Assembly (NCBI GenBank): GCA_026129545.1
Contig: JAHCHX010000001.1
Location: forward strand, 1,735,501 to 1,799,500
DNA length: 64,000 bases
Source of the DNA: Saprospiraceae bacterium
GTDB taxonomy: Bacteria; Bacteroidota; Bacteroidia; Chitinophagales; Saprospiraceae
Direction of reading: 5' to 3'
Shown: piece by piece, positions 26,310 through 36,100 of the stretch
Position numbering within the stretch: position 1 is the stretch's first letter
Layout of the letters: each line of letters begins with the position of its first letter
The notes under the pieces: model-generated
The model's input: the letters and a program-made list of their open reading frames with translations, nothing else
Told to the model about the DNA's origin: nothing
Databases searched by the model: none
Position numbers and translations under genes: made by a program

Positions 26310-27908
26310 CTACTTCACTTCATAGAACACGAAAGAGGCCCGTTCGGGCATCACGGCAGCCGCGTCGTCGCCCTCCGCCACCACATAATAGTGTTTCGCC
26401 AAATCGGCCGAGACGGTCGCCGTGAAAATGCCGTCGTCTGCCTTTGCATCGCCGTGGGTGCCATCGTCGTACATTTCCACACGGGTAAAGGCAAACATCT
26501 TGTGTGAGCGGTGCATGAGCCAGCCTTTTTCGGCACCGGTGAATTGCGCCGTCACTTTCACTTTGTCACCTTCTTTGGTGTGTTTCACCTCACCGATGAC
26601 GGGTTGGGTGCGATTGAGCAGCGGCAATTGGTTGAGCCATTGAGTGCGTTTGTCGAGCAGTTGGCGCAGACCGATGACGTTGTCGGGACCGCTCTTCATC
26701 GTTTTGTCCAAAGAATTTTGGAAGTCTGCGTAAGAGTAAAGTTTGAGCGAGTCGGCCTTCACCCATGGGTCTATTTCTTTCATCATTTCCTGAGAGCGGG
26801 TGAGCCATTTGCCGCTGGTCAGCCAATCTTTCATAATGGTGCGGAAGTGAGCGAGATAGATTTTTTGGTAGAGCGGGTTGCGCAAAAGTTTGTAGATGAG
26901 CGGCCGGCGCGTGTTGTTGATTTCCGCCAACGGGTGGTATTTGACCAGCTCCTCGTCTTTCATTTCCTCAAAAGAAAAATTGCGGCGCCAGCCGCCAAAG
27001 GCCATGTTGAGGTCCCATATCAGCGGATGGCACACTCCCGTCGTGTCTGCCCACAGATAATAATTGTGCGAAAGCGAGCCGTTGTAGCTGTCAAGGTTGA
27101 CGGTGGAGTTGTTGAGCGCGAGCATCCACAGGGTCTGGTCCACGTTGAGCACGGTCTCTATTTTCTCGGGGGTTTTATTCAGCACCCGAATGAGGTTGAG
27201 CAGGGGTTTCCAAGCGGCGGGGTCGTCCACCTCGTAGAATGCGTCGTAGCAACCGATGTTGTCGTTCAGATAGACGAGGGAAGCGTTTTCGCCTTTGGGG
27301 CAACCACTTTGGCTGCGCACTCGTTGCCAGTTGTCAGGGTCACATTTGATGAGAAAACCCTCGGTGGTGCCAAAGTGCTTTTCCAGAAATTTGGAATCAA
27401 TGGACTCGGTGTTGACATAGAGGCCATAGAATTTGTTGTTGACATACATTTTGGTAAAGTTGCACTGAGGCGCAGGCATATAGTCGCGAATAATCTCGTA
27501 AGCCAGCGGGTCGCGGATGAAACTAGGGTCCAGAAAGGCATTGGACAGTTTGACGCTGGTGTGGCCGCCCGGCAGTTTCTGGGTTTTTATTTTGTAGTCA
27601 AGTTTGATGTTGAAGGGCAACTTCTTGTAGGTTTCGTTGCGGGTGCGGTGATATGAGCTATTGCCCTTGAATCGGATGCCCGTGCTATCGAATCGGATAC
27701 CGTTTATCGAAGCCATACCGGTAAGTCGAGCGTCGGGGTTTTTCCGTTTGATGGAATCGAGTTTGAAGTCCCAGTCTGGGTAGGGCAACTCGACGCGCAC
27801 TTCCTGAATGCCCGGGCCGTAGAAATCGGTGGATTTTGCTCTTTGTTGTGCATGGGTCTGGAGCGCGATGGATAATACGAAAGGCAGTAGAAGTGGGAGG
27901 TTTTTCAT
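26310..27908 (-). CDS. secreted CotH-kinase-family protein, copy 1
   Basis: A 532-residue protein with a signal peptide ending ALQTHAQQR. The central CotH domain (about 80-340) includes HTSVKLSNAFLDPSFIRDPLAYEII, YVNNKFYGLYVNTESIDSKFL, LDSYNGSLSHNYYLWAD and the metal-binding-type LIWDLNMAFGGW. CotH of Bacillus spore coat is an atypical protein kinase; Bacteroidota homologs are exported and mostly uncharacterised. The C-terminal part (about 430-532) reads KVTAQFTGAEKGWLMHRSH and looks like a beta-sandwich domain. It is a paralog of the next gene upstream, 158 bases away with a terminator between, so the two are separate units. Confidence 0.9.
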   Translation of the reverse strand: MKNLPLLLPFVLSIALQTHAQQRAKSTDFYGPGIQEVRVELPYPDWDFKLDSIKRKNPDARLTGMASINGIRFDSTGIRFKGNSSYHRTRNETYKKLPFNIKLDYKIKTQKLPGGHTSVKLSNAFLDPSFIRDPLAYEIIRDYMPAPQCNFTKMYVNNKFYGLYVNTESIDSKFLEKHFGTTEGFLIKCDPDNWQRVRSQSGCPKGENASLVYLNDNIGCYDAFYEVDDPAAWKPLLNLIRVLNKTPEKIETVLNVDQTLWMLALNNSTVNLDSYNGSLSHNYYLWADTTGVCHPLIWDLNMAFGGWRRNFSFEEMKDEELVKYHPLAEINNTRRPLIYKLLRNPLYQKIYLAHFRTIMKDWLTSGKWLTRSQEMMKEIDPWVKADSLKLYSYADFQNSLDKTMKSGPDNVIGLRQLLDKRTQWLNQLPLLNRTQPVIGEVKHTKEGDKVKVTAQFTGAEKGWLMHRSHKMFAFTRVEMYDDGTHGDAKADDGIFTATVSADLAKHYYVVAEGDDAAAVMPERASFVFYEVK

Positions 27909-27992
27909 AAAAAAACGGTGTGCTAAGTTTACGATTCAATCCTTGCCAAATGGCAATATCGGATGGGTAACAAGTTTGCGCAAAAAAACAAC

Positions 27993-28028
27993 AAACCACC
28001 GGGCGGCAAAACATCCGCCCGGTGGTTT
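27993..28028 (-). terminator. strong terminator between the CotH genes
   Basis: Perfect 14-bp stem AAACCACCGGGCGG / CCGCCCGGTGGTTT with an 8-base loop. On the minus strand it is followed by TTTGTTGTTTTTTTG, so it ends transcription from CotH copy 2. A shorter T-run lies on the plus side as well. Confidence 0.85.
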
Positions 28029-28066
28029 TTATTGTGAACATGGGTCATCCGAAAGATTCGGCAACT

Positions 28067-29680
28067 TTATTTGTTCAAATCGGCGAGTTTCACGGTGTAT
28101 GGGTGGTTCACATAGTCGAGCGGGGCAAAAGCGACCGTACCGGCATTTTCGGAAAGAATGTAGTAGGTCAATTTCGCGTCTGGGTCTTTGGCCTCGATGG
28201 TGGCGAAATATGCTTTGGTGCCGGAAGGCAAATTGCCCGCCGCCTCCTCGCTCATGGGCACCATAGAGTATGGGTCGTTGTCCGAGAAGCGATAGTACAC
28301 CGACACCCGCTGCGGGAAACGGTCGGCACGGGCAGTGATGTGGAACGAATTGACGCGCTGATTCTCAAACTTGCCGCGCCCCACCACGTTCACTTGGCTG
28401 ATAGCCGAAGGCAAAGGGGTGAGTTCGGGGTGCGATTTGAGGTAGCGTGCGCGGCGCGCCATCAATTCCGAGATGCCCGGTATCCGGCTTTTTTTGCCTA
28501 TCGTCTCACGAAGGCTGCGCTGAAAATCATCAAGGCTGTACAGTTTGTTCTTGTCGTCGTTGAAAGGCACCACTATCATGCCCTGCAATTCCTGAGCGCG
28601 TTTCTCGTAGGCGCCGTTGGCGAAGTTTTCGTCCACGATTTGACGGATGTGCGCCAAGTAGATTTTCTTGTAGAGCGGGTCGGCAAGCAGTTGGCGAATC
28701 AGCGGTTTGTACGGGTTGTCGGCATGGAGCAGCGGGTCGAGGTTTTGCAGCCCTTTGAGGTCGAGGTCGCTGCCCTTCCCGGTGTTTTTGAAGCTGCCGA
28801 AAGACAGGTTCAGGTCCCAGTGAAGCGGTTGAAAGCGTCCGTGTTGGTCGCGGTAGAGATAGTAGTTGATGCTTTGGCTGCCAGAGTAGCTGCTGAGATT
28901 GACCATCACGTTGTTGAGCGCGAGCATCCAAAGGGTGCGGTCCACGTCGAGGATTCGCTCGATTTTGCTCGGTTCCTTGTTCAGGATGCGCGTGAGTTCT
29001 TGCAGTTCCGACCAGCCGCTGGAGGAGTTCATCTCAAAGTTGCCTTTGTAACATTCGAGGTCTTCCTCGTATTCGAGCGAGCCGAAGATATTTTGTTTGC
29101 AGGTGGCTGGCACCTCGGGTTTGTAGTCAACCCCGGCTTTGAAAAAAGCATTGCCGCTGGAGCCAAAGTGGGTTTGCAGCATCTGCTTCTCGGGATTCTC
29201 CACGTTGACGAATATGCCGACATACTCGTCGTTCACATACAGTTTGGTGTAGCAAGCCTGCGAGGCAGGCATATACTTGGCCGCGATTTCATAAAACAAA
29301 ATCTCGCGCACCATGCTAGGGTCGCGCAAAGAGGAGGAAAGTTTGAGCGAGGTGTAGCCCTGATGGTTTTGCTCTGGGTCGGCGTGGTTGAGTCTGATGG
29401 TGTATGGGTTTCTTTTAAGCCCCATTTGATACGACTTGTCGCCGCGAAAGCGCACACCCACGCCGTCATACTTCACCCCATCCACGGTAGCCGACCCACC
29501 TAGCATACCCATTCCGTAGATACGCATGGAGTCGAGCGCGTCCACCCAATTGGTAGCTGGCAACGTGAGTCGAATTTCACCAATTGATTTTTTGTCGAAA
29601 AGCGGCCTGACCGACTTGCCACTTTGCGCCGACGCGGCTAAGGGCAAAATTGCGAGCAAGGCAAAAAGCGTTTTTTTCAT
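28067..29680 (-). CDS. secreted CotH-kinase-family protein, copy 2
   Basis: A 537-residue protein starting MKKTLFALLAILPLAASAQSG, a typical signal peptide; the longer frame starts only at weak codons. CotH domain motifs parallel copy 1: YTSLKLSSSLRDPSMVREILFY, YVNDEYVGIFVNVENPEKQML, LSSYSGSQSINYYLYRD and LHWDLNLSFGSF. The C-terminal region (about 430-537) is beta-rich (VNVVGRGKFENQRVNSFHI). It probably acts outside the cell or in the periplasm, phosphorylating secreted or surface proteins if active; kinase activity is inferred from the family. Confidence 0.9.
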   Translation of the reverse strand: MKKTLFALLAILPLAASAQSGKSVRPLFDKKSIGEIRLTLPATNWVDALDSMRIYGMGMLGGSATVDGVKYDGVGVRFRGDKSYQMGLKRNPYTIRLNHADPEQNHQGYTSLKLSSSLRDPSMVREILFYEIAAKYMPASQACYTKLYVNDEYVGIFVNVENPEKQMLQTHFGSSGNAFFKAGVDYKPEVPATCKQNIFGSLEYEEDLECYKGNFEMNSSSGWSELQELTRILNKEPSKIERILDVDRTLWMLALNNVMVNLSSYSGSQSINYYLYRDQHGRFQPLHWDLNLSFGSFKNTGKGSDLDLKGLQNLDPLLHADNPYKPLIRQLLADPLYKKIYLAHIRQIVDENFANGAYEKRAQELQGMIVVPFNDDKNKLYSLDDFQRSLRETIGKKSRIPGISELMARRARYLKSHPELTPLPSAISQVNVVGRGKFENQRVNSFHITARADRFPQRVSVYYRFSDNDPYSMVPMSEEAAGNLPSGTKAYFATIEAKDPDAKLTYYILSENAGTVAFAPLDYVNHPYTVKLADLNK

Positions 29681-29777
29681 GTTAAACTGACTGCTGACGG
29701 GTTTTGAAATTGATGTCTTTAAATGTGGGGGCAATGATACGGAAATATAAGTTAATTGAAAGGTTTGAGGAGTTTGA

Positions 29778-29811
29778 GGGCTTGCCCGGCCAAGCGCAGC
29801 GAACGGGGTTT
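29778..29811. repeat. dispersed GCTTGCCCGGCCAAGC element, copy 1
   Basis: GGGCTTGCCCGGCCAAGC followed by GCAGCGAACGGGGTTT. The first 16 bases of the core form a short hairpin (GCTTG/CAAGC). It is preceded by GTTTGAGG-like heptamers and followed by TTTGA. Non-coding, between CotH copy 2 and the small gene. Confidence 0.75.
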
Positions 29812-29938
29812 GAAAATTTTTAAGAGATTGAGGAGTAGAGACGGTTCATCCTTACGATGAAATAGCCGGGCTGTGGGGCTTTGAGCGCAATGACCTTCTC
29901 CAAAAATTAGCACAACCCGCGCCGAGACATCGGGATTG

Positions 29939-30220
29939 TCAGATTATTTCCTCAAAAACGTCGTGCTCTTCGAGCGGGAAAGCGCGCGCCATCGCGCCCA
30001 TGCGGGTTTTGTGCATCTGCTGAAAATGGTCGAGCACCTGTTCGACAAATGCGGCATCCACCCATTGTCGCACGTTTTCCAGCGTGGCGAGGCGTTCGTC
30101 CTGCCCCAGTTTGAAAGTCAATTCATACAAAGCGTTCTCAAACTTGACGCTCACGCGCTCGTCCATTCTGAACACGGTGATTTTCAGGTGAGGATGCTCA
30201 ATGTAACCAATGATGCGCAT
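29939..30220 (-). CDS. small conserved-looking hypothetical protein
   Basis: A 93-residue cytosolic protein: MRIIGYIEHPHLKITVFRMD, then KFENALYELTFKLGQDERLA, then WVDAAFVEQVLDHFQQMHKTR. It has a balanced charge pattern, no signal or membrane span, and a beta-then-alpha look. I do not recognise a named family, but composition and clean flanks suggest a real gene. The ATG is preferred over a TTG four codons earlier. It lies downstream of the aquaporin gene with about 85 bases between. Confidence 0.65.
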   Translation of the reverse strand: MRIIGYIEHPHLKITVFRMDERVSVKFENALYELTFKLGQDERLATLENVRQWVDAAFVEQVLDHFQQMHKTRMGAMARAFPLEEHDVFEEII

Positions 30221-30304
30221 GAGACGAGCCAATAATAAACAAGGTGAAAGATGGAGGAGGGTTTGAGCGGCAAAAATGAGAAAAACCGCGAAAGGCCAAT
30301 GTGG

Positions 30305-30928
30305 TCAATGCTCTTGTGTCAGTTGAAACGCAGAGGCCGCCGCCGCGGCACCGAGCGGCGTGGCGAGCAGATAAAGCCAAAAGTCGCCCCAATCGAACAT
30401 GCCCGCGATGGAGGCACCAAAGGCAGTCGCTGGGCTAAAAACACCGCCCGAAATACCACCAAACGCCCATATCATGCCGGCAAGGGCAAGGCCAATGGCG
30501 ACCCCATAGTGCGAGTGATTCGTTCGTGCGTACGACACGCTCAACGCAACGTATGCCCATGCGAAGGCGCCCAAAAACTCGCTCACAAAAGAACACAACC
30601 CGTTCTTGTTCACGTGCGCGCTGACGGTGGCTGCTTCGCTGCAATTAAGTAGAAACACCGCAAACAATGAAGCCAACACCGCCCCCGTCATCTGCGCCAC
30701 AATATAATATAGCGCATCGGTGCGGTCAATGTGCCCGCGCACTAGCACCGCTATCGTGACCGCAGGATTGAAGTGAGCTCTGGAAACATGCCAACCAGCA
30801 TACACCATCCCCACAAGCACCAAACCAATCGCCAACGGTGCCATTTGAGACGTGTCATTATTGGAGGTCATCACTACCGTCAGCACGAGAAAAAGGGTGC
30901 CGATGGCTTCCACAAGGTACTTTTTCAT
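30305..30928 (-). CDS. aquaporin-like MIP channel with variant second pore motif
   Basis: A 207-residue inner-membrane protein with six hydrophobic segments in two halves. The first half has the canonical SRAHFNPAVTIAVL. The second half has GGVFSPATAFG, so NPA is SPA and the residue after it, usually the selectivity-filter Arg, is Thr. Such changes would widen or alter the pore, so solutes other than water (glycerol, urea or others) are possible. The start MKKYLVEAIGTLFLVLT is preferred over a longer basic leader. A TACTTTTG box lies about 55 bases upstream. Confidence 0.85.
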   Translation of the reverse strand: MKKYLVEAIGTLFLVLTVVMTSNNDTSQMAPLAIGLVLVGMVYAGWHVSRAHFNPAVTIAVLVRGHIDRTDALYYIVAQMTGAVLASLFAVFLLNCSEAATVSAHVNKNGLCSFVSEFLGAFAWAYVALSVSYARTNHSHYGVAIGLALAGMIWAFGGISGGVFSPATAFGASIAGMFDWGDFWLYLLATPLGAAAAASAFQLTQEH

Positions 30929-30982
30929 AAGTCTTTCGCTTGAATTTGTTGAAAAACGCGAATTTGCCGCAAACTTTTCGCT

Positions 30983-30990
30983 CAAAAGTA
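30983..30990 (-). promoter_or_regulatory. candidate -7 box of aquaporin gene
   Basis: TACTTTTG on the minus strand, a full match to TAnnTTTG, about 55 bases before the chosen aquaporin ATG. It lies within the longer possible frame and supports the shorter start. Confidence 0.4.
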
Positions 30991-31000
30991 TTTCAAAACC

Positions 31001-33019
31001 ATGATTCGCATTTCGCTTGTTTTTGTTTCCACCCTTATGCTCATAGCTTCAGCAACCATCGCTCAAAATCAGCGCCTCACCCCCGAACTACTCTGGAAAA
31101 TTGGCCGCGTCACGCTTGACTGTGTTTCTCCCGATGGCAAATTCGCTGTTTACGGCGTGCAACGTTACGACGTGCCCAAGAACAAAAGCACGCGCACCCT
31201 CTACATTTTGAACATTCAAACTGGCGACACACGGGCGCTCACCAGCCCCGACGAGACGGCCAACAGTGCCGAATTTCGCCCCGACGGCAAGCGCATAGGC
31301 TTCCTCCGCGATGGCAAGATGTGCGAGGTGTCGCCGGAAGGCTCTGCCGTTCAGCAAGTTAGCGATTTGGAAATCAGTGGTTTTCACTATTCGCCCAACG
31401 GCCAATATGTGCTTTTCGCCCAAGAGGTAAAACTGGACAACACTGCCGCAGAAAACAACCCGGACTTGCCCAATACCTCCGGGCGCGTCATTGATGGGCT
31501 GTTTTTCCGCCATTGGAAAAGCTGGCACGACTACAAGTACAGCAATATCTTCTACGCCAACTATGCCGATGGCAAACTGACCTCGCGGCCGCTCAACATC
31601 ATGAACGAGCGCTTCGATAGCCCCCTCAAGCCGATGGGAGGCATGGAGCAAATCACTTGGAGTCCCGACAGCCGCTTCATCGTTTATACCTGCCGCAAGC
31701 TTCACGGCACCGCAGAAGCCCAAAGCACCAATTCCGACCTGTATGCCTACGAATTGGCCACTGGGCAAACGCTCAACTTCACCGCCGATTTGCCCGGCTA
31801 CGACCTTGAGCCTGTGTTTTCGCCCGACGGGCGCTACCTCGCGTGGACCAGTATGGCTCGCGCTGGCAACGAATCCGACCGAACCCGATTGTTCGTGCTC
31901 GACACCCGCACCCAACAGCGCCAAGAGCTGACCGATGGCTGGGATTTTGAGGCCAACCACCCCCAATGGGCCGCCGACAGCAAATCGCTCTATTTTATGA
32001 GCGCCGAAAACTTCACCTACCAATACTATCAGATAAACCTGTCCGACAAGAAGATACGCCGCATCACCGATGGCCAACACGACTACCAATCGCTCAAAGT
32101 GGCTGGCAGCGAGCTGCTCGGCACAAGGGTCTCCATGGCCGACCCTGCGGAGATTTTTGCGGTGAGTGCAAAATCCGGCGCGGCGCGGCGGCTGACCACC
32201 GTCACCGACGACCCTTGGAAAAACATCTCGAAAGGAAAGGTGGAGCACCGCAGCGTGAAAACCGCAGATGGCAAAGACATGAACGTGTGGTTCATATTGC
32301 CTCCTGATTTCGACCCTTCGAGACGGTATCCGGCGTTGCTCTATTGCCAAGGCGGCCCCCAATCCCCGCTCAGCCAGTTTTTTTCGTACCGTTGGAACAT
32401 GCAGCTCATGGCCGCCAACGGATACGTCGTGGTGGCACCCTGCCGACGCGGGATGCCCGGCTCCGGCTCGGCTTGGAACGACGCGATTTCGGGCGACTGG
32501 GGCGGCGGGGCCATGCAGGATTTGCTCGCCGCGGCTGACTATGCCGCCAAGGAGCCATACATTGACGGCAACCGCTTAGGCGCGGCAGGAGCCAGTTTTG
32601 GCGGCTATTCGGTGTTTTGGCTGGCCGGCAACCACCAAAAGCGATTCAAAACCTTCATCGCGCACTGCGGCATATTCAACCTGGAGAGTTTTTACGGCGA
32701 GACGGAGGAAATCTGGTTTGTCAACAACGACCTCGAAGGCCCGTATTGGAAAGCCCCCAAGCCTAAAAGCTACACACAGTTCAGCCCGCACCTCTATGTG
32801 CAAAATTGGGACACCCCTATTCTAGTCATTCACAACGAACTGGATTTTCGCATTCCAGTGACGCAGGGCATGCAAGCGTTCACCGCTGCGCAACTGCGCG
32901 GCATCCCCTCTCGCTTGCTGTATTTCCCCGACGAAGGGCATTGGATGCAAAAAGCGCAAAACAGTATTTTGTGGCAGCGCACCTTTTTTGATTGGCTCGA
33001 CAAGTATTTGAAAGAGTGA
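31001..33019 (+). CDS. secreted S9 family (prolyl oligopeptidase-type) peptidase
   Basis: A 672-residue serine peptidase. Signal peptide ends ASATIAQNQ. Residues about 30-400 carry a WD40-like beta-propeller (repeats such as WSPDSRFIVYTCR, FSPDGRYLAWTS). The alpha/beta-hydrolase domain from about 410 has the nucleophile in GASFGGYS (Ser about 533), the acid in HNELDFRIPV and the His in DEGHWMQK. Dipeptidyl- and acylaminoacyl-peptidases of this layout trim short peptides. It is likely periplasmic. The divergent aquaporin gene starts about 70 bases away. Confidence 0.93.
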   Translation: MIRISLVFVSTLMLIASATIAQNQRLTPELLWKIGRVTLDCVSPDGKFAVYGVQRYDVPKNKSTRTLYILNIQTGDTRALTSPDETANSAEFRPDGKRIGFLRDGKMCEVSPEGSAVQQVSDLEISGFHYSPNGQYVLFAQEVKLDNTAAENNPDLPNTSGRVIDGLFFRHWKSWHDYKYSNIFYANYADGKLTSRPLNIMNERFDSPLKPMGGMEQITWSPDSRFIVYTCRKLHGTAEAQSTNSDLYAYELATGQTLNFTADLPGYDLEPVFSPDGRYLAWTSMARAGNESDRTRLFVLDTRTQQRQELTDGWDFEANHPQWAADSKSLYFMSAENFTYQYYQINLSDKKIRRITDGQHDYQSLKVAGSELLGTRVSMADPAEIFAVSAKSGAARRLTTVTDDPWKNISKGKVEHRSVKTADGKDMNVWFILPPDFDPSRRYPALLYCQGGPQSPLSQFFSYRWNMQLMAANGYVVVAPCRRGMPGSGSAWNDAISGDWGGGAMQDLLAAADYAAKEPYIDGNRLGAAGASFGGYSVFWLAGNHQKRFKTFIAHCGIFNLESFYGETEEIWFVNNDLEGPYWKAPKPKSYTQFSPHLYVQNWDTPILVIHNELDFRIPVTQGMQAFTAAQLRGIPSRLLYFPDEGHWMQKAQNSILWQRTFFDWLDKYLKE

Positions 33020-33138
33020 AAAAAACCGCATAACAAATTGCAATATCTGCCGTTTTCTGCCCTAAAATTTTCTTAACGCCGATTGCGTCACAACTCGCCA
33101 GCCCCGCATCTTTACACCCAAGCCAGACCCACCAAAAA

Positions 33139-36100
33139 ATGTTCACCTACTTGATTTCCTCGTTTCAAATGATGTTCCGCTCTGCCCTTTTGTTTGCGCT
33201 GTGCTCTGTCGCGCCCGCGCTTTCCGCCCAAAACAACACCGAAAAAATGACGGGCCTGCTGTGGCAAATTTCAGGCAACGGCGCTGCCAAGCCGGGCTAT
33301 CTCTACGGCACCATGCACGTCTCCGAGAAACTGGTGTTCAACCTCAGCGACTCTTTTTTCATCGCCCTGCGCGACGTGGACATGGTCGCCTTGGAGACCG
33401 ACCACGACGAATGGCAACAATTCACGGAGGACATCAATAGCAGCGACGACGAAACGGTTTTTTTCCAAGGCATCTTCGGTGGCCGCCGCAACTACCAAAA
33501 CCTCTACAACGAGTCGTTCAAATTTGCAGCGCCCGAGACCGATTTGCTGGGTGCCATCTTGTCGTCGAAACCCATGATGACCAATGAATTCCTCTATCGC
33601 TCCAACTCTTACCGGCAGGAATACGAGGAAGACACCTACCTCGACCTTTTCATATTTCAGGCCGGCCGCAAACTAGGCAAAAAGGTCATTGGGCTTGAAA
33701 CCATCGAGGGCAGCTACGAAGCGGCGATGCGTGCCCAAATCCCAGACGACGAGGAGGAAAAACGCAACAACCGCCCTTATCGAGCCTACTTTGACGCATC
33801 CAAAATGGAAGAAGCCTACCGCAACCAAGACCTCAGCCTGCTCGATTCGCTGAACAAAATAAGCAGCCCGGGGAAAAATTTTCAACGCTGGATGCTCGAC
33901 GAGCGCAACATCGTGATGGCCAATCGGATAGATTCTATTTTGCAATCTGGCACCTCGCTCTTTTCCGCCGTAGGCGCAGCGCACCTGCCGGGCGAAATGG
34001 GCGTCATCATCCTGCTCCGAAACAAAGGATACACCGTGCGTCCTGTGCGTTTCACCGCCACTCCCGACAAAAAGGACAAGGAACAAATTGACAAAATTCG
34101 CTTCCCCGCGCAACTCTCCACCCAATGGGCGCACGATTCGCTCTGGTCAACAGACGCGCCCGGCAAATTTTACCCCACAGCCAACTATCAAGGCTTTACC
34201 CAACACCTCAGTGCCGACATGAACAACGGGGTTTTCTATGCCGTCTATCGCATGAGCACCAACGGTTGGTGGACAGGGCAAAGCCAAGCCTACATTGCAG
34301 AGCGTCTTGATAGCCTTATTTACGAAAAAATACCCGGGAAAATTCAAGAGCGCAAACGCATCGAAACTCCTTTCCCAGGACATGAAATCACCACTCGCAC
34401 CCGTCGGGGCGACGTGCAGCGATACAAAATTTTCGTGACCCCCTTCGAGGTAGTTATGTTCACCACAGGCGGCAATGGCGACTACGCCTTTGGCCCGGAA
34501 GCCGACCGTTTTTTGAACAACATCCGGTTCTCCGAAAAACTTTTGTCGGTGAAAAACCAGCCCACCACGCTGCGCCCCACACATGGCGGCTATCGGGTCA
34601 CGTTTCCCGCTACCCTGCTGCTCAACACGACCGAAGACAAGAAAGCAGCCCAACACTTCGCCGCCACCCAGACCCCTTCGGATAGCGCATGGTATTTTCT
34701 GTACCGCACCGAATATCACGATTGGAGTTTTATCGAAGAGGACTCCTTCGAACTCAACATAATTGGAGAAAAAATAGCAGAGCAATTCACGAAGACACCT
34801 CCGCGAATGACGCTCGTCTCCGAATCGCCCTACCCCACGCAGGATGTGACATTCCGCTCCGACCGGGATAGCAGCTTTTACTTTGCCCGCTTGGTGATAG
34901 ACGGCCCTCACTATTACTTGCTCGGCAGCCGCAACAAAACCGGCAACACGCCCACAGCATTTTTTGAGTCGTTTTCCATAGAAACCACAAAATATCCCGA
35001 AGGCTGGAAAGAGACGAAAGACACCACGCTCAGCTTCGAGGTGAAAGCACTACCCGTGCCAGAACGCAACCGCCAAGCCTATCTGGACAATTTGAAAAAA
35101 ATCTTCGAGGAAGGCTACCGCAAACGCAGCCGTGGCTACTACGGCGAAGAACCCGACGACCCCTATGAATGGTCCAAGAATGGCACACGCATTTTCAAAT
35201 CGCCCCTCACGGGCGAAGAAGTGTCGGTGCGCTCTTTCGAGTTCAGGGCTAACATGGCCCCACCCACGCGAGACTCTTTTGAGATGGAAATCCAAAAAAG
35301 ATTCTCCCGCGAACAAAAGATGACAATTAAAGAAAGCCGATGGGAAACGCGAGACTCCATGCTCTTAGGTCATTTTCTGCTGGAAGACACCAACAGCACA
35401 CGCGGCATTCGCGCAAAAGTAGTGGTGGCTGGCAAACGTCAATATACCCTGTTGGCCACCGTGAACTTGCAAGCGCCCGAAAGCGAGTTCGTGCAATCGG
35501 TGTTTTCCTCTTTCACCCCCACCGATACGATAGAAGGCCCTGTGCGATTTGGGGAAGGCTACAGCACCGCGTTTTTGAACAACATTTATTCCCCCGACAC
35601 CCTCACCCGCAACGCCGCTTTATCGGAAATGCGCAAGTTCTGGCCCTCTCGCTACAAAGCCACCGATTTCTCGACTCTCAAAGCCACAGTGGAACATCCG
35701 GCCTTTGACTCCCTGAAATTCAGCGACCGTTACAAACTTCTGGACGCCATCGGGCGCACCAAATCGCCCGCCGCGATAACATGGCTACGCGATTTTTATC
35801 GCAAAAACCCCGACTCAGTGCGGTATCAGGCAACCGTGTTGCAGTCGCTCTCCAACTTGAAAACCAAAGAAGCGTTCAGGACGCTGCTCGACCTGTGGCT
35901 CGAACATCCGGTGTATATGCGCAACAGCCGGACACAGGTGTTTCACAACCTGCGCGACACCTTGGCGCTCACAGCCCAGCTGTTCCCTGATTTGTTGAAA
36001 TTTGCCGACATAGAAACCAACCGCGAACAAGTGCTGGATTTGTTGAACGCCGCAGTGAAAAAAGGATTGGTGAAGCCTAAAACTTACGCCCACCTCAAAG

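Noticed and set aside
26511..27656. 381-codon open frame on the plus strand
   Set aside because: Antisense to CotH copy 1; no recognisable protein features.
28022..29503. 493-codon open frame on the plus strand
   Set aside because: It is the antisense shadow of CotH copy 2. It has no signal or domain, and its composition mirrors the codon bias of the true gene.
31088..32362. 424-codon open frame on the minus strand
   Set aside because: Antisense to the S9 peptidase gene, which has all catalytic motifs.
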